Shown: positions 1 to 6,633 of the stretch, piece by piece | Position numbering within the stretch: position 1 is the stretch's first letter | Layout: each line of letters starts with the position of its first letter | Assembly: GCA_011391345.1 (NCBI GenBank) | Contig: JAABQR010000134.1 | Span: 1-8,801, forward strand | Source of the DNA: Methanobacteriota archaeon | Lineage (GTDB): Archaea > Thermoplasmatota > Thermoplasmata > UBA10834 | Reading direction: 5' to 3' | DNA length: 8,801 nucleotides | Notes under the pieces: model-generated | What the model was told of the DNA's origin: nothing | The model's database searches: none | What the model saw: only the letters and a program-made list of their open reading frames with translations | Made by a program: the position numbers and the translations under genes

Positions 1-1002
1 GGCCGCGGGGACGCCGTACTTCCGCTCGTACTCCATGATGTGCTTCTCGACCTCTTGCCTGGTCAGGTTCTCGTGGTTGAGCGTGATGCCTATGACATCC
101 GTGTGCGCGTAGACCTTGATGAGCTCCATCTCCCGGTCTATGGTGCCGTTCGGGATGTGCAGCTCGTCCGCGTGGTAGCTCCTGAACTTCCTGCCAGGCG
201 CATGCTGCAGCACGACGGTGTTCGGGCTAGAGGCGCTCACTATGGCCCTCGAGCCGGTGACATATGCCTGGTGGCTCAGTGCGCCCTGGCCCTCGACGAT
301 GATGATCTGTGGCTTCTCGTTCGTGTACGCGTCCCACATGGCGTTCTCCAGCTCTCCGACCACGTAGTCCCCTCTGATGGCGTCCAGGGGTATGCCGTAC
401 TTGGACCCCTGGAGCAGGCCCGTCTGGCCAGTGGCGACGAAAGCGGTCTTGATGCCCCTGTCGTTCAGCTCCTTGGTGAGTATGACCGCCGTGGTCCTCT
501 TGCCCGAGGCCGCATCCGTGCCGAGGATGGGTATCCTGATGCAGTCCATCTTGGCCGCGAGGCCCTTGTAGTAGTGCATCTTCTCGAGCGGCTGCTCCTT
601 CCTGATGTCCACGATCTTGACGCCGTGCTTCTTCGCGAGCGGGGCGAACTCCTTGTCGTTCCCCAGCCACTCGTGCAGCCCTGACAGGATGCTTACGCCG
701 TTCGAGATGCCGACCTTGACGGGCTCCCTGAACTCGGGAGGGAGCATGCCGCCGATGGTGGCCACGCCCATGATCATCCACTGGGGCTTCTCCTTGAGCT
801 TCTTGAGGGACTCCTCGACGGACGAGAATATGGGTATGCCGACCTTCTTGCCGTCCAGGACCTCCCCCGCGTCCTTGCCTGCCTGCTTGCTGTCCACGAT
901 GCCCAGTATCTTGAACCTCAGCGAGTGGCGGACCAGGCCTGCGGCGGTCTTGCCCCTGGTCTTGCCGAAACCATCCTCGCAGAGAATGATGGCGGTTTCC
1001 AT
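1..1002 (-). CDS. DUF1611 family P-loop protein (DgcN-like), 3' end cut by window edge
   Basis: The frame opens at an ATG (complement of 1000-1002) and stays open for 334 codons to the window edge, so the C-terminus is missing. The N-terminal half (about residues 1-150) is the Rossmann-like part of DUF1611: it has FGKTRGKTAAGLVRHS (12-27), VDSKQAG (36-42) and ISNGVSILSGLH (99-110). The C-terminal half is a P-loop NTPase domain with a Walker A-like GTDAASGKRTT (161-171) and a strand ending in EGQG (237-240). Some bacterial members (DgcN) act as D-glutamate N-acetyltransferases; most archaeal members have no assigned substrate, so the exact reaction is unknown. Visible length is near the family norm of roughly 330-350, so little is probably missing. 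A TATA-like box 27 bases upstream predicts a leaderless transcript. An in-frame GTG at 1033-1035 lies upstream, but using it would put the TATA-like box inside the gene. Confidence 0.85.
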   Translation of the reverse strand, partial: METAIILCEDGFGKTRGKTAAGLVRHSLRFKILGIVDSKQAGKDAGEVLDGKKVGIPIFSSVEESLKKLKEKPQWMIMGVATIGGMLPPEFREPVKVGISNGVSILSGLHEWLGNDKEFAPLAKKHGVKIVDIRKEQPLEKMHYYKGLAAKMDCIRIPILGTDAASGKRTTAVILTKELNDRGIKTAFVATGQTGLLQGSKYGIPLDAIRGDYVVGELENAMWDAYTNEKPQIIIVEGQGALSHQAYVTGSRAIVSASSPNTVVLQHAPGRKFRSYHADELHIPNGTIDREMELIKVYAHTDVIGITLNHENLTRQEVEKHIMEYERKYGVPAA

Positions 1003-1025
1003 GGGACCGCCGACTGCATGACCTG

Positions 1026-1032
1026 TATAAAT
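1026..1032 (-). promoter_or_regulatory. TATA box of the DUF1611 gene
   Basis: Read on the minus strand this is ATTTATA, centred 27 bases before the ATG at 1002. That is the archaeal TATA-to-start distance if transcription begins at or next to the start codon. No Shine-Dalgarno sequence lies before that ATG, which agrees with leaderless initiation. Confidence 0.55.
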
Positions 1033-1111
1033 CACCTGTCAACCTATCCAATCAGTGGATGCGGCCTGGCGTGCTCCTTCCAGTATTCGCCTGGCCCATG
1101 GTCACCTTTTT

Positions 1112-1120
1112 CTATGCATA
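1112..1120 (+). promoter_or_regulatory. Probable TATA box of the GTPase-polymerase operon
   Basis: A T-rich stretch followed by CTATGCATA (1112-1120) is the most AT-rich point on the right side of the divergent intergenic region. It is centred about 29 bases before the GTG at 1146, so the transcript would start only a few bases ahead of the gene. A G-rich run (1134-1140) could serve as a weak ribosome binding site. The match to the archaeal TATA consensus is imperfect. Confidence 0.4.
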
Positions 1121-1145
1121 CCGACATTGAGCCCGGGGGAGCAAA

Positions 1146-2333
1146 GTGCTGGTAGGCATAGTAGGCAAGCCCAATGTAGGCAAGTCGACCTTCTTCACGG
1201 CCCTGACGCTAGCCACGGCGCAGATAGCCTCGTATCCATTCACCACGATACAGCCCAACAAGGGCGTAGGCTATGTGCGCAGCCCGTGCCCGCACACGGG
1301 GTTCGGCAAGCCGTGCACGCCCAACAACTCGCTGTGCGAGGACGGCACCAGGTTCGTGCCGATCGAGGTCCTCGACGTGGCAGGGCTCGTGCCTGACGCG
1401 CATGCCGGGCGGGGCCTCGGGAACAAGTTCCTGGACGATCTCAGGCAGGCGGACGCGTTCATACATGTCGTCGATGCGAGCGGGGGGACCGATTTCGAGG
1501 GCAACCCCGTAGGAGTGGGCACGCACGACCCCACGCTCGACGTGACATTCCTCGAGAGGGAGCTCACCTACTGGCTGTACGGGATACTCGAGAAGAACTT
1601 CGCCAAGATGGCGAAGCAGTCCAAGCTGACCGGGACGAAGCTCGAGAAGATGCTGCACGAGAAGCTCACGGGCCTGTCCGTCACGGAGTCTCAGATCCTC
1701 GCGTCGTTCAGGCACGCCGGTCTGGACCCGGACCCGACGCAGTGGGGAGAGCCCGAGCTGCTCAGGTACTGTTCGTCCCTTCAGAAGATCAGCAAGCCGA
1801 TGATCATAGCGGCCAACAAGGCGGACATCGCGCCCCCGGAGAACCTGGAGCGGCTCAAGTCGACGGGCTATCCCGTCATCCCGACGAGCGCGGAGTACGA
1901 GCTTGCCCTCAGACGCGCCTCCAAAGCCAACCTGGTTTCCTACGTCCCGGGCAGCGGGGCCTTCGAGATCACCGACAAGTCCAAACTCAATCCGAACCAG
2001 CTCGCGGCCCTGGACAAGATGTCCTCGTGGCTCAAGGCGCACACGAGCACTGGCGTGCAGTCGATCCTGGAGGAGGTCGTGTTCAAGGTGCTCGACCTGA
2101 TGGTCGTATACCCGGTCGAGGACGAGCACAAGTGGGCGGACAAGCAGGGTAGGATACTCCCGGACGCCTACCTGATGCGCAGGGGCAGCAACGCCAGGGA
2201 CCTCGCGTTCAAGGTCCATTCGGACCTGGGCGACAACTTCATCAGGGCGATAGACGGAAGGACCCACATGGTGATTGGCCACGACCACGTCCTCAAACCG
2301 GCGGACGTCATCAAGATCGTAGCGAAGGCATGA
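1146..2333 (+). CDS. Ygr210-type Obg/YchF-family GTPase with C-terminal TGS domain
   Basis: 395 residues from a GTG start. The GTPase motifs are complete: G1 GKPNVGKST (7-15), threonines at 33-34 for G2, G3 DVAG (77-80), G4 NKAD (224-227) and G5-like TSAE (247-250). The canonical NKxD points to GTP specificity, unlike bacterial YchF and human OLA1, whose changed G4 favours ATP. Three cysteines at 48, 57 and 64 sit in the insertion typical of the archaeal/fungal Ygr210 subgroup. A helical region (about 130-215) interrupts the G domain, and residues about 318-395 form a TGS domain, which in relatives contacts RNA or the ribosome. A cytosolic, ribosome-associated role is inferred from the family; no precise function is established. 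Starting at GTG places the P-loop at residue 7, as usual here. The stop codon overlaps the start of the polymerase gene. Confidence 0.92.
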   Translation: MLVGIVGKPNVGKSTFFTALTLATAQIASYPFTTIQPNKGVGYVRSPCPHTGFGKPCTPNNSLCEDGTRFVPIEVLDVAGLVPDAHAGRGLGNKFLDDLRQADAFIHVVDASGGTDFEGNPVGVGTHDPTLDVTFLERELTYWLYGILEKNFAKMAKQSKLTGTKLEKMLHEKLTGLSVTESQILASFRHAGLDPDPTQWGEPELLRYCSSLQKISKPMIIAANKADIAPPENLERLKSTGYPVIPTSAEYELALRRASKANLVSYVPGSGAFEITDKSKLNPNQLAALDKMSSWLKAHTSTGVQSILEEVVFKVLDLMVVYPVEDEHKWADKQGRILPDAYLMRRGSNARDLAFKVHSDLGDNFIRAIDGRTHMVIGHDHVLKPADVIKIVAKA

Positions 2334-4723
2334 TGCGGATGGGGCAGTGGGACGTAAGGCTGATAGGTGTATCCTACTCGAAGGTAGAGGGCGACCTCGC
2401 GCTCCACCTGTACGGGAAGACCGAGGACGGGAAGTCCGTCGCGGTCAAGTACACGGGGTTCGAGCCCTACTTCTTCGTGCTCGAGCCGTCCGAGGAGGTC
2501 CTCGGGATACTCGGCGACGACCCTCGGGTCGTCAGGATGGAAGACCGCGAGCTGCTCTTCAAGGGGGAGAAGAAGAGGGCGAAGCGGGTCGTTGTGACAT
2601 ATCCGTGGCTCGTGCCCGACATCAGGGGCCGGGTCATACAGAAGACCACGGTCCTCGCCGCGGACATACCGTTCCACTTCAGGTTCCTCTACGACAACGA
2701 CCTCGGCTCGTGCGTCCGCGTGTTCGGGGAGCAGTTCGAGGACGCGCGGTACAGGACGGACATCGTCGTCAGGGCCGAGCGTTTCGAGACCATCAAGCCC
2801 TTCAGGCCGAGCCTGAGGACGATGAGCTTCGATATCGAGACCAGCCTGAAGGCGCCCAGGATATTCACCATCTGCTGCGTCGTCAAGGACGGGGACAAGG
2901 TCGACAGCAGGAGCTTCGAGGGGGATGAGGCCCAGATGATCAAGGCCTTCTCCGAGTACATAATCGAGTCCGACCCCGACGTGATAACCGGCTACAACAT
3001 AGACGGGTTCGACATCCCGCAGATCATCCAGCGCGTCTCGGCGCTGAAGCTGCCCGAGCTGGCCTGGGGCAGGTTCCCGGGGACGATACAGCAGTACAAC
3101 AAGCGGTTCTGGTGGTGCGAGGGCAGGGTCATCATAGACGCGTGGTGGGCCGTGAAGAAGGTCATGAGGCCAAAGCAGGAGACATTGAACGCGGTCTCCA
3201 AGCTCCTCCTTGGGGAGGAGAAGCACGACGTGGACCCGAAGAAGATGGACGATGAGTGGGCCGCGGACAAGGTCAAGGTCATGAAGTACTGCACCCACGA
3301 CGCCCATCTGGCGCTCAGGGTGCTGGAGAAGATCGCCATGCTCAACAGGAGCATGGACCTGGCAGCCGTGTCGAAGCTGCCCCTGGACGACGTCGTGAAC
3401 GGCACGACATCCCAGCTCATCGACTCGATACTCATCAGGCTCGCGGACAGGAACAATGTCGCGGTCCCCATGACGACGAGGAACTACGAGGACACGGAGG
3501 CGATCGAGGGCGGGTACGTGCACGACATCAAGTCGGGCCTGCACCACTGGGTCCTCACGCTGGACTTCAGGAGCATGTACCCGAGCACCATCATATCGAA
3601 GAACATCTGCTTCACGACGCTTCACCCGGAAGGCACGATCGCGTCGCCCTCGGGCGCTAGGTTCCTGGACAGGTCGGTCAGGGTCGGCCTGCTGCCCGGC
3701 ATACTCGAGGACCTGATGAGGGAGAGGGCGGCGACCAAGAAGGCCATGAGGGAGGCGAAGACGCCGGACGAGGCGGACTACTACAACGGCCTCCAGGAGG
3801 CCATCAAGATACTCATGAACTCGTTCTACGGCGTGCTCGCGTCCTCGTTCTACAGGTTCACGGACCCGAGCATAGGGGCGAGCATCACATCCTTCGCCAG
3901 GGAGGCGACCAAGGACCTGATCAGGAAGCTGGAGTCGGAGGCCCTCGAGGTCATCTACTCCGACACGGACTCGGTCTTCTTCCTCTCGCCGCACAAGGAG
4001 CTCGATGCGTCCGTGAAGTTCGGCCAGCAGATCGCCGAACGGTTCTCCAAGGACGGCATGGTGCTCGAGTTCGAGAAGATCATGGAGCCGTTCTTCTCCC
4101 ACGGCATGAAGAAGAGGTACGTGGGCCGCATGGTCTGGCCCAGGAAGGAACTCGTGGTCCGCGGATACGAGATGCGCCGGACGGACTCCTTCGACCTGCA
4201 GAGCGAGACGCTCCAATCCGTGTTCGAGAAGATACTGGACGACGACATGGAGGGCGCGGTCGCGCTCACGCGGGCCGTCATAGAGAACCTCCTGACCGGC
4301 AACGTGGACCCGTCGAGGCTCGTGATATCACGCACGGTAAGGAACTTCGACGACTACAAGGCCAGCGACCGCATGGTGAACGTGCGGGCCGCGAAGAAGC
4401 TCCAGGAGATGGGGTACGAGTTCCAGCCGGGCATGAAGGTCTCGTGGGTCGTCACGGACGGCAAGAGGTCCCCGAACGAGGTGGAGCCCTGGGTCGAGGG
4501 CAGGGAGTTCACGGCCAAACCCGATTACAGATACTACGCGACGAGGCTGGCGGCCACGATATCCAAGGTGACGGACTCCTCTGGATGGGACCAGAAGTCC
4601 CTCGTGACAGGGGCTCAGCAGGTCACGTTCAAGAACGACGATTTTGAAAACAAGAGGGCGGCGAAGATCGCGGCGCAGCCGAAGAAGACTGATAAGACGC
4701 TCAACCTCGACGACTTCATGTGA
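2330..4723 (+). CDS. polB: Family B DNA polymerase with 3'-5' proofreading exonuclease
   Basis: 797 residues, normal for an archaeal PolB. The N-terminal domain keeps the segment TYPWLVPDIRGRV (90-102), which matches the uracil-sensing region of Pyrococcus PolB. The exonuclease has Exo I DIE (168-170), Exo II NIDGFD (223-228) and Exo III YCTHD (320-324), so proofreading should be active. The polymerase domain has GGYV (394-397), motif A DFRSMYPS (412-419), motif B K493-x3-NSFYG (497-501), motif C YSDTDS (543-548) and KKRY (594-597). Catalytic aspartates are D412, D545 and D547. The extreme C-terminus TLNLDDFM (790-797) resembles a PCNA-binding PIP box. The start overlaps the GTPase stop in ATGA, giving translational coupling; ATG codons at 2333 and 2339 are alternatives. 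Expected role: chromosomal replication or repair synthesis with the sliding clamp. Confidence 0.96.
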   Translation: MMRMGQWDVRLIGVSYSKVEGDLALHLYGKTEDGKSVAVKYTGFEPYFFVLEPSEEVLGILGDDPRVVRMEDRELLFKGEKKRAKRVVVTYPWLVPDIRGRVIQKTTVLAADIPFHFRFLYDNDLGSCVRVFGEQFEDARYRTDIVVRAERFETIKPFRPSLRTMSFDIETSLKAPRIFTICCVVKDGDKVDSRSFEGDEAQMIKAFSEYIIESDPDVITGYNIDGFDIPQIIQRVSALKLPELAWGRFPGTIQQYNKRFWWCEGRVIIDAWWAVKKVMRPKQETLNAVSKLLLGEEKHDVDPKKMDDEWAADKVKVMKYCTHDAHLALRVLEKIAMLNRSMDLAAVSKLPLDDVVNGTTSQLIDSILIRLADRNNVAVPMTTRNYEDTEAIEGGYVHDIKSGLHHWVLTLDFRSMYPSTIISKNICFTTLHPEGTIASPSGARFLDRSVRVGLLPGILEDLMRERAATKKAMREAKTPDEADYYNGLQEAIKILMNSFYGVLASSFYRFTDPSIGASITSFAREATKDLIRKLESEALEVIYSDTDSVFFLSPHKELDASVKFGQQIAERFSKDGMVLEFEKIMEPFFSHGMKKRYVGRMVWPRKELVVRGYEMRRTDSFDLQSETLQSVFEKILDDDMEGAVALTRAVIENLLTGNVDPSRLVISRTVRNFDDYKASDRMVNVRAAKKLQEMGYEFQPGMKVSWVVTDGKRSPNEVEPWVEGREFTAKPDYRYYATRLAATISKVTDSSGWDQKSLVTGAQQVTFKNDDFENKRAAKIAAQPKKTDKTLNLDDFM

Positions 4724-4796
4724 CCGGACGGCAGACTTGTTCGCCGTCAACGGCTAGTCGTCGATGGGGCATGAGGAGCTGACGAGGGACATTCGC

Positions 4797-5474
4797 ATGG
4801 CTGGCAGTTGGGAACTCATGATCGCGTACGACTCCGAGGGGAACCAGGGTTTCCAGACCGGCTGGGGTTTCTCCGCGGTCGTCTCGAGGGGTGGGAGCAA
4901 GATACTGTTCGACTGCGGCTGGGACGGGCACATGCTCCGGTACAACCTCGGCCGCATGGGCATATCGTTCGCCGAGATAGACAAGGTCGTCATATCACAC
5001 GCGCACTGGGACCATCTCTCGGGCCTCACAGAGGTCATGTCCGAGCCGATGAGGTCGGACGACCTGGAGGTCTTCGTCCCGGCAGCGTTCTCGGACAACC
5101 TCAAGAAGGAGATATCAAGGAAGGCCCAGCTCAGGGAGGTCGACGGGCCGACCGAGATAATCGACGGCGTCATGTCGACGGGCCAGCTCGGGGGCCCGCT
5201 CAAGGAGCAGTCGCTTGTGATCGTCGACGGGGACAAGGGCGTGGTGCTGACGGGTTGCGCGCACCCAGGGCTGGGCGTCATACTGGCCAGGGCGGGTGAG
5301 TTCGCCCGTCCCTCGTGGCTCGTGGGCGGGCTCCACGGAGCGAAGACCGCGTACCTGCCGCCCGACCTCGACAGGCTGATCCTGTGCCACTGCACCCGCG
5401 AGAAGGCCGAGATGATGGCGGCGTTCCCCGGGAAGGCGTCCATCGGCCGGGTCGGGGACAAGTACCGTCCTTGA
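4797..5474 (+). CDS. MBL-fold metallohydrolase, COG1237/MJ0301-like
   Basis: 225 residues from the ATG at 4797. The zinc ligand set of the metallo-beta-lactamase fold is complete: HAHWDH (H68, H70, D72, H73), GCAHPG (H156), GGLHG (H180) and the late CHC with H198. The spacing and the GCxHPG/GGxH/CHC signatures match the COG1237 group, some archaeal members of which are annotated as dihydropterin-aminobenzene ribofuranosyl phosphate synthases of the methanopterin pathway. That substrate is not demonstrated by the sequence. No signal peptide or membrane segment, so cytosolic. I prefer 4797 because GAGGGA (4784-4789) lies 7 bases ahead; an in-frame ATG at 4764 would add 11 residues but has no ribosome binding site. 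It lies 40-73 bases after polB with no TATA box between, so it may be the third gene of that operon. Confidence 0.85.
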   Translation: MAGSWELMIAYDSEGNQGFQTGWGFSAVVSRGGSKILFDCGWDGHMLRYNLGRMGISFAEIDKVVISHAHWDHLSGLTEVMSEPMRSDDLEVFVPAAFSDNLKKEISRKAQLREVDGPTEIIDGVMSTGQLGGPLKEQSLVIVDGDKGVVLTGCAHPGLGVILARAGEFARPSWLVGGLHGAKTAYLPPDLDRLILCHCTREKAEMMAAFPGKASIGRVGDKYRP

Positions 5475-5500
5475 CGCGCAGAGCGTCCTGTGCGCCAAGT

Positions 5501-5542
5501 ATTAAATAGATATGTCTGATTGGGGCGCAATCTTCATATAAT
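5501..5542 (+). promoter_or_regulatory. Two TATA-like boxes flanking an inverted repeat, upstream of the DUF134 gene
   Basis: A markedly AT-rich island in a GC-rich window. It holds ATTAAATA (5501-5508) and ATATAAT (5536-5542). The second is centred 24 bases before the ATG at 5563, fitting a leaderless mRNA. Between them is a nested inverted repeat: ATATG (5510-5514) pairs with CATAT (5535-5539), and GATTG (5518-5522) pairs with CAATC (5528-5532) around a 5-base centre, with one base of asymmetry between the inner and outer arms. The right arm runs into the proximal TATA box, so a protein bound here could block TBP. Autoregulation by the DUF134 product is an inference. Confidence 0.5.
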
Positions 5543-5562
5543 TAGGCTCACTATTGGCTACC

Positions 5563-5892
5563 ATGCACTCCCCCCCACGCGGCCGCCGCCGAGGACGGAG
5601 ATGGATCGATTGGGTCCCGCCCGCGGACCTCTACTACCCCAGGGTCGCCTCAGGCGCGCCCACGGGGATGGCCCGACTCTCCATCGAGGAGATGGAGGCG
5701 CTCAGGCTCGTGGACCTGCTCGGACTCCCACATGAGGAGGCCGCAGCCATGATGGGCGTGTCCCGCAAGACGCTATGGAGGGACCTCGTCGTGGCCCGCA
5801 GGAAGCTGGTCGAGGCGCTCATCAACGGCTGGGTGATCCAGATATCCGGCGGGGACTACCTGATGAGGGGGAGCGAGGAGAAAGGAAAGTGA
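5563..5892 (+). CDS. UPF0251 (DUF134) family helix-turn-helix protein
   Basis: 109 residues. The family signature is clear: an arginine-rich front (RGRRRGRRW, 6-14), then IEEMEALRLVDLLGLPHEEA (41-60), AAAMMGVSRKTLWRDLV (60-76) and an end helix leading to VIQISGG (91-97). The region about 40-85 is a helix-turn-helix related to sigma-70 region 4, so DNA binding is expected. Unlike many redox regulators it contains no cysteine. The ATG at 5563 is preferred because the TATA-like box sits 24 bases ahead; an in-frame TTG at 5554 would add only three residues. A run of seven C (5570-5576) lies in codons 3-5. The stop is one base before the next ORF, so the three small genes form an operon. DUF134 genes often neighbour DUF5320 and iron-molybdenum-cofactor-type or Mrp ATPase genes in anaerobes; only the DUF5320-type partners are present here. 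Confidence 0.9.
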   Translation: MHSPPRGRRRGRRWIDWVPPADLYYPRVASGAPTGMARLSIEEMEALRLVDLLGLPHEEAAAMMGVSRKTLWRDLVVARRKLVEALINGWVIQISGGDYLMRGSEEKGK

Positions 5893-5893
5893 C

Positions 5894-6199
5894 ATGATGT
5901 TCGGAGGATACGGACGAGGGCGGAGGCACAGGAGAATGTACTACGCTACTGGCATCCCCGGCTACGGACGGGGCAGGTGCGCATGGGGCAACCCTGCGCA
6001 GATGTCCTCGGGCGTGGCGTACCCCGAGCCAATGGTTGACCTCCGGCCGGAATACCGTCCGGATGCGTCGGAGTTCGGCAGGGCGGAGGAGCTTAGGATG
6101 CTGGAAGAGGAAGAACTGATGCTGAAACAGGACCTCGAGGACCTGACCAGGGTCATCGCGGACCTGAGGAAGAACGAGAAAAAGGAGGTGAACAAGTAA
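5894..6199 (+). CDS. Small Gly/Arg-rich protein with C-terminal coiled coil, DUF5320-like
   Basis: 101 residues. The front is rich in glycine, arginine and tyrosine (GGYGRGRRHRRMYYATGIPG, 4-23), which resembles DUF5320-group proteins from anaerobes. A loose proline-containing middle follows, then a strongly charged amphipathic helix (about 62-96, EELRMLEEEELMLKQDLEDL at 65-84) predicted to be a coiled coil. There is one cysteine (C29) and no signal or membrane segment. AAAGGAAAGTGA (5881-5892) before the ATG at 5894 can act as a ribosome binding site while also carrying the upstream stop codon. No biochemical function is known; multimer formation through the coiled coil, perhaps with the next gene product, is inferred. 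A second in-frame ATG follows immediately at 5897. Confidence 0.75.
   Translation: MMFGGYGRGRRHRRMYYATGIPGYGRGRCAWGNPAQMSSGVAYPEPMVDLRPEYRPDASEFGRAEELRMLEEEELMLKQDLEDLTRVIADLRKNEKKEVNK
6184..6191 (+). promoter_or_regulatory. Perfect Shine-Dalgarno sequence for the DUF5320-type gene
   Basis: GGAGGTGA lies 7 bases before the ATG at 6199. It is the strongest ribosome binding site in the window. It sits inside the last codons of the preceding gene, whose TAA shares its final A with the ATG. It fixes the start and implies high or coupled translation of the third operon gene. Confidence 0.85.
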
Positions 6200-6537
6200 T
6201 GCCTGGTGGAGACAGGACCGGACCTTGGGGCTGCGGCCCCAGGACTGGACGGGCCATGGGCCACTGCTCTGGGTATGATATGCCCGGATCCATGAACCCA
6301 TACGGCTACGGAGGCGGAGGCAGGTTCGGACACGGCCCCGGACGCGGCCGCGGCTTCGGTCGCGGGTTCGGAAGGAGCGGGAGGTTCCAAACCGCATATG
6401 CGCCGCCGATAGCGGGCGCCCCGTCCAGAGAGGACGAGCTCGCGTACCTGCAGGACATGCAGAAGTCGCTCGAGCAAGGCCTCGACGATGTCAGGAAGAG
6501 GCTCAAGGAGCTCTCCGATACGGTCGAGAACAAGTGA
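6199..6537 (+). CDS. DUF5320-type protein, Gly/Arg-rich with C-terminal coiled coil
   Basis: 112 residues. The opening MPGGDRTGPWGCGPRTGR (1-18) followed by MGHCSGYDMPG (20-30) is the hallmark of the DUF5320 family, in which GDxTGPxGxGPxTGRxxGxC is conserved. A Gly/Arg/Phe tract (35-62) contains the repeat GRGRGFGRGFGR (48-59). The C-terminal part (about 76-110) is an amphipathic charged helix with heptad-like leucines, a likely coiled coil. C12, H22 and C23 could bind a metal, but nothing proves it. The start is fixed by GGAGGTGA and overlaps the previous stop by one base (TAATG). Family function is unknown; neighbours in other anaerobes often include iron-molybdenum-cofactor-type or Mrp ATPase proteins, suggesting a metal-cluster or redox link by association only. 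Confidence 0.85.
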   Translation: MPGGDRTGPWGCGPRTGRAMGHCSGYDMPGSMNPYGYGGGGRFGHGPGRGRGFGRGFGRSGRFQTAYAPPIAGAPSREDELAYLQDMQKSLEQGLDDVRKRLKELSDTVENK

Positions 6538-6554
6538 TCCGAAACCCCTTTCCC

Positions 6555-6564
6555 TTTGATTTTT
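6555..6564 (+). terminator. T-rich archaeal-type terminator after the DUF134 operon
   Basis: TTTGATTTTT lies 17 bases after the stop of the DUF5320-type gene in an otherwise GC-rich region. Archaeal RNA polymerase often stops at T-rich stretches without a hairpin. No strong stem precedes it. The run is short, so confidence is limited. Confidence 0.35.
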
Positions 6565-6633
6565 CCCAACGGACCACCCGCCGGGCGTGTTTTCAGCCGA
6601 ATGTGGCATATCCCAGGACAGTGATGGGTGCGC

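Noticed and set aside
227..1051. A 274-codon minus-strand frame overlapping the DUF1611 gene
   Set aside because: Out of frame with the DUF1611 protein, and its translation is an Arg/Gly/His-rich mix with no recognisable motif.
1209..2288. A 359-codon open frame antisense to the GTPase
   Set aside because: Same cause as above; the sense strand has all G motifs and a TGS domain.
2168..4216. A 682-codon open frame antisense to polB
   Set aside because: It lies opposite unmistakable polymerase motifs, its translation is a low-complexity Arg/Leu/Val/Asp mix with no known domain, and long antisense frames are expected from GC-rich codon bias.
4727..4748. Six-base inverted repeat GACGGC...GCCGTC between polB and the MBL gene
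   Set aside because: Ten-base loop, no T-run and a competing smaller hairpin; too weak to call.
5476..5495. Short inverted repeat GCGCA...TGCGC after the MBL gene as a terminator
   Set aside because: Only five pairs with a large loop and no T-run after it.
5570..5576. Run of seven C at the start of the DUF134 gene as a phase-variation tract
   Set aside because: Seven bases is short for slippage switching, and nothing else suggests a variable surface or restriction system.
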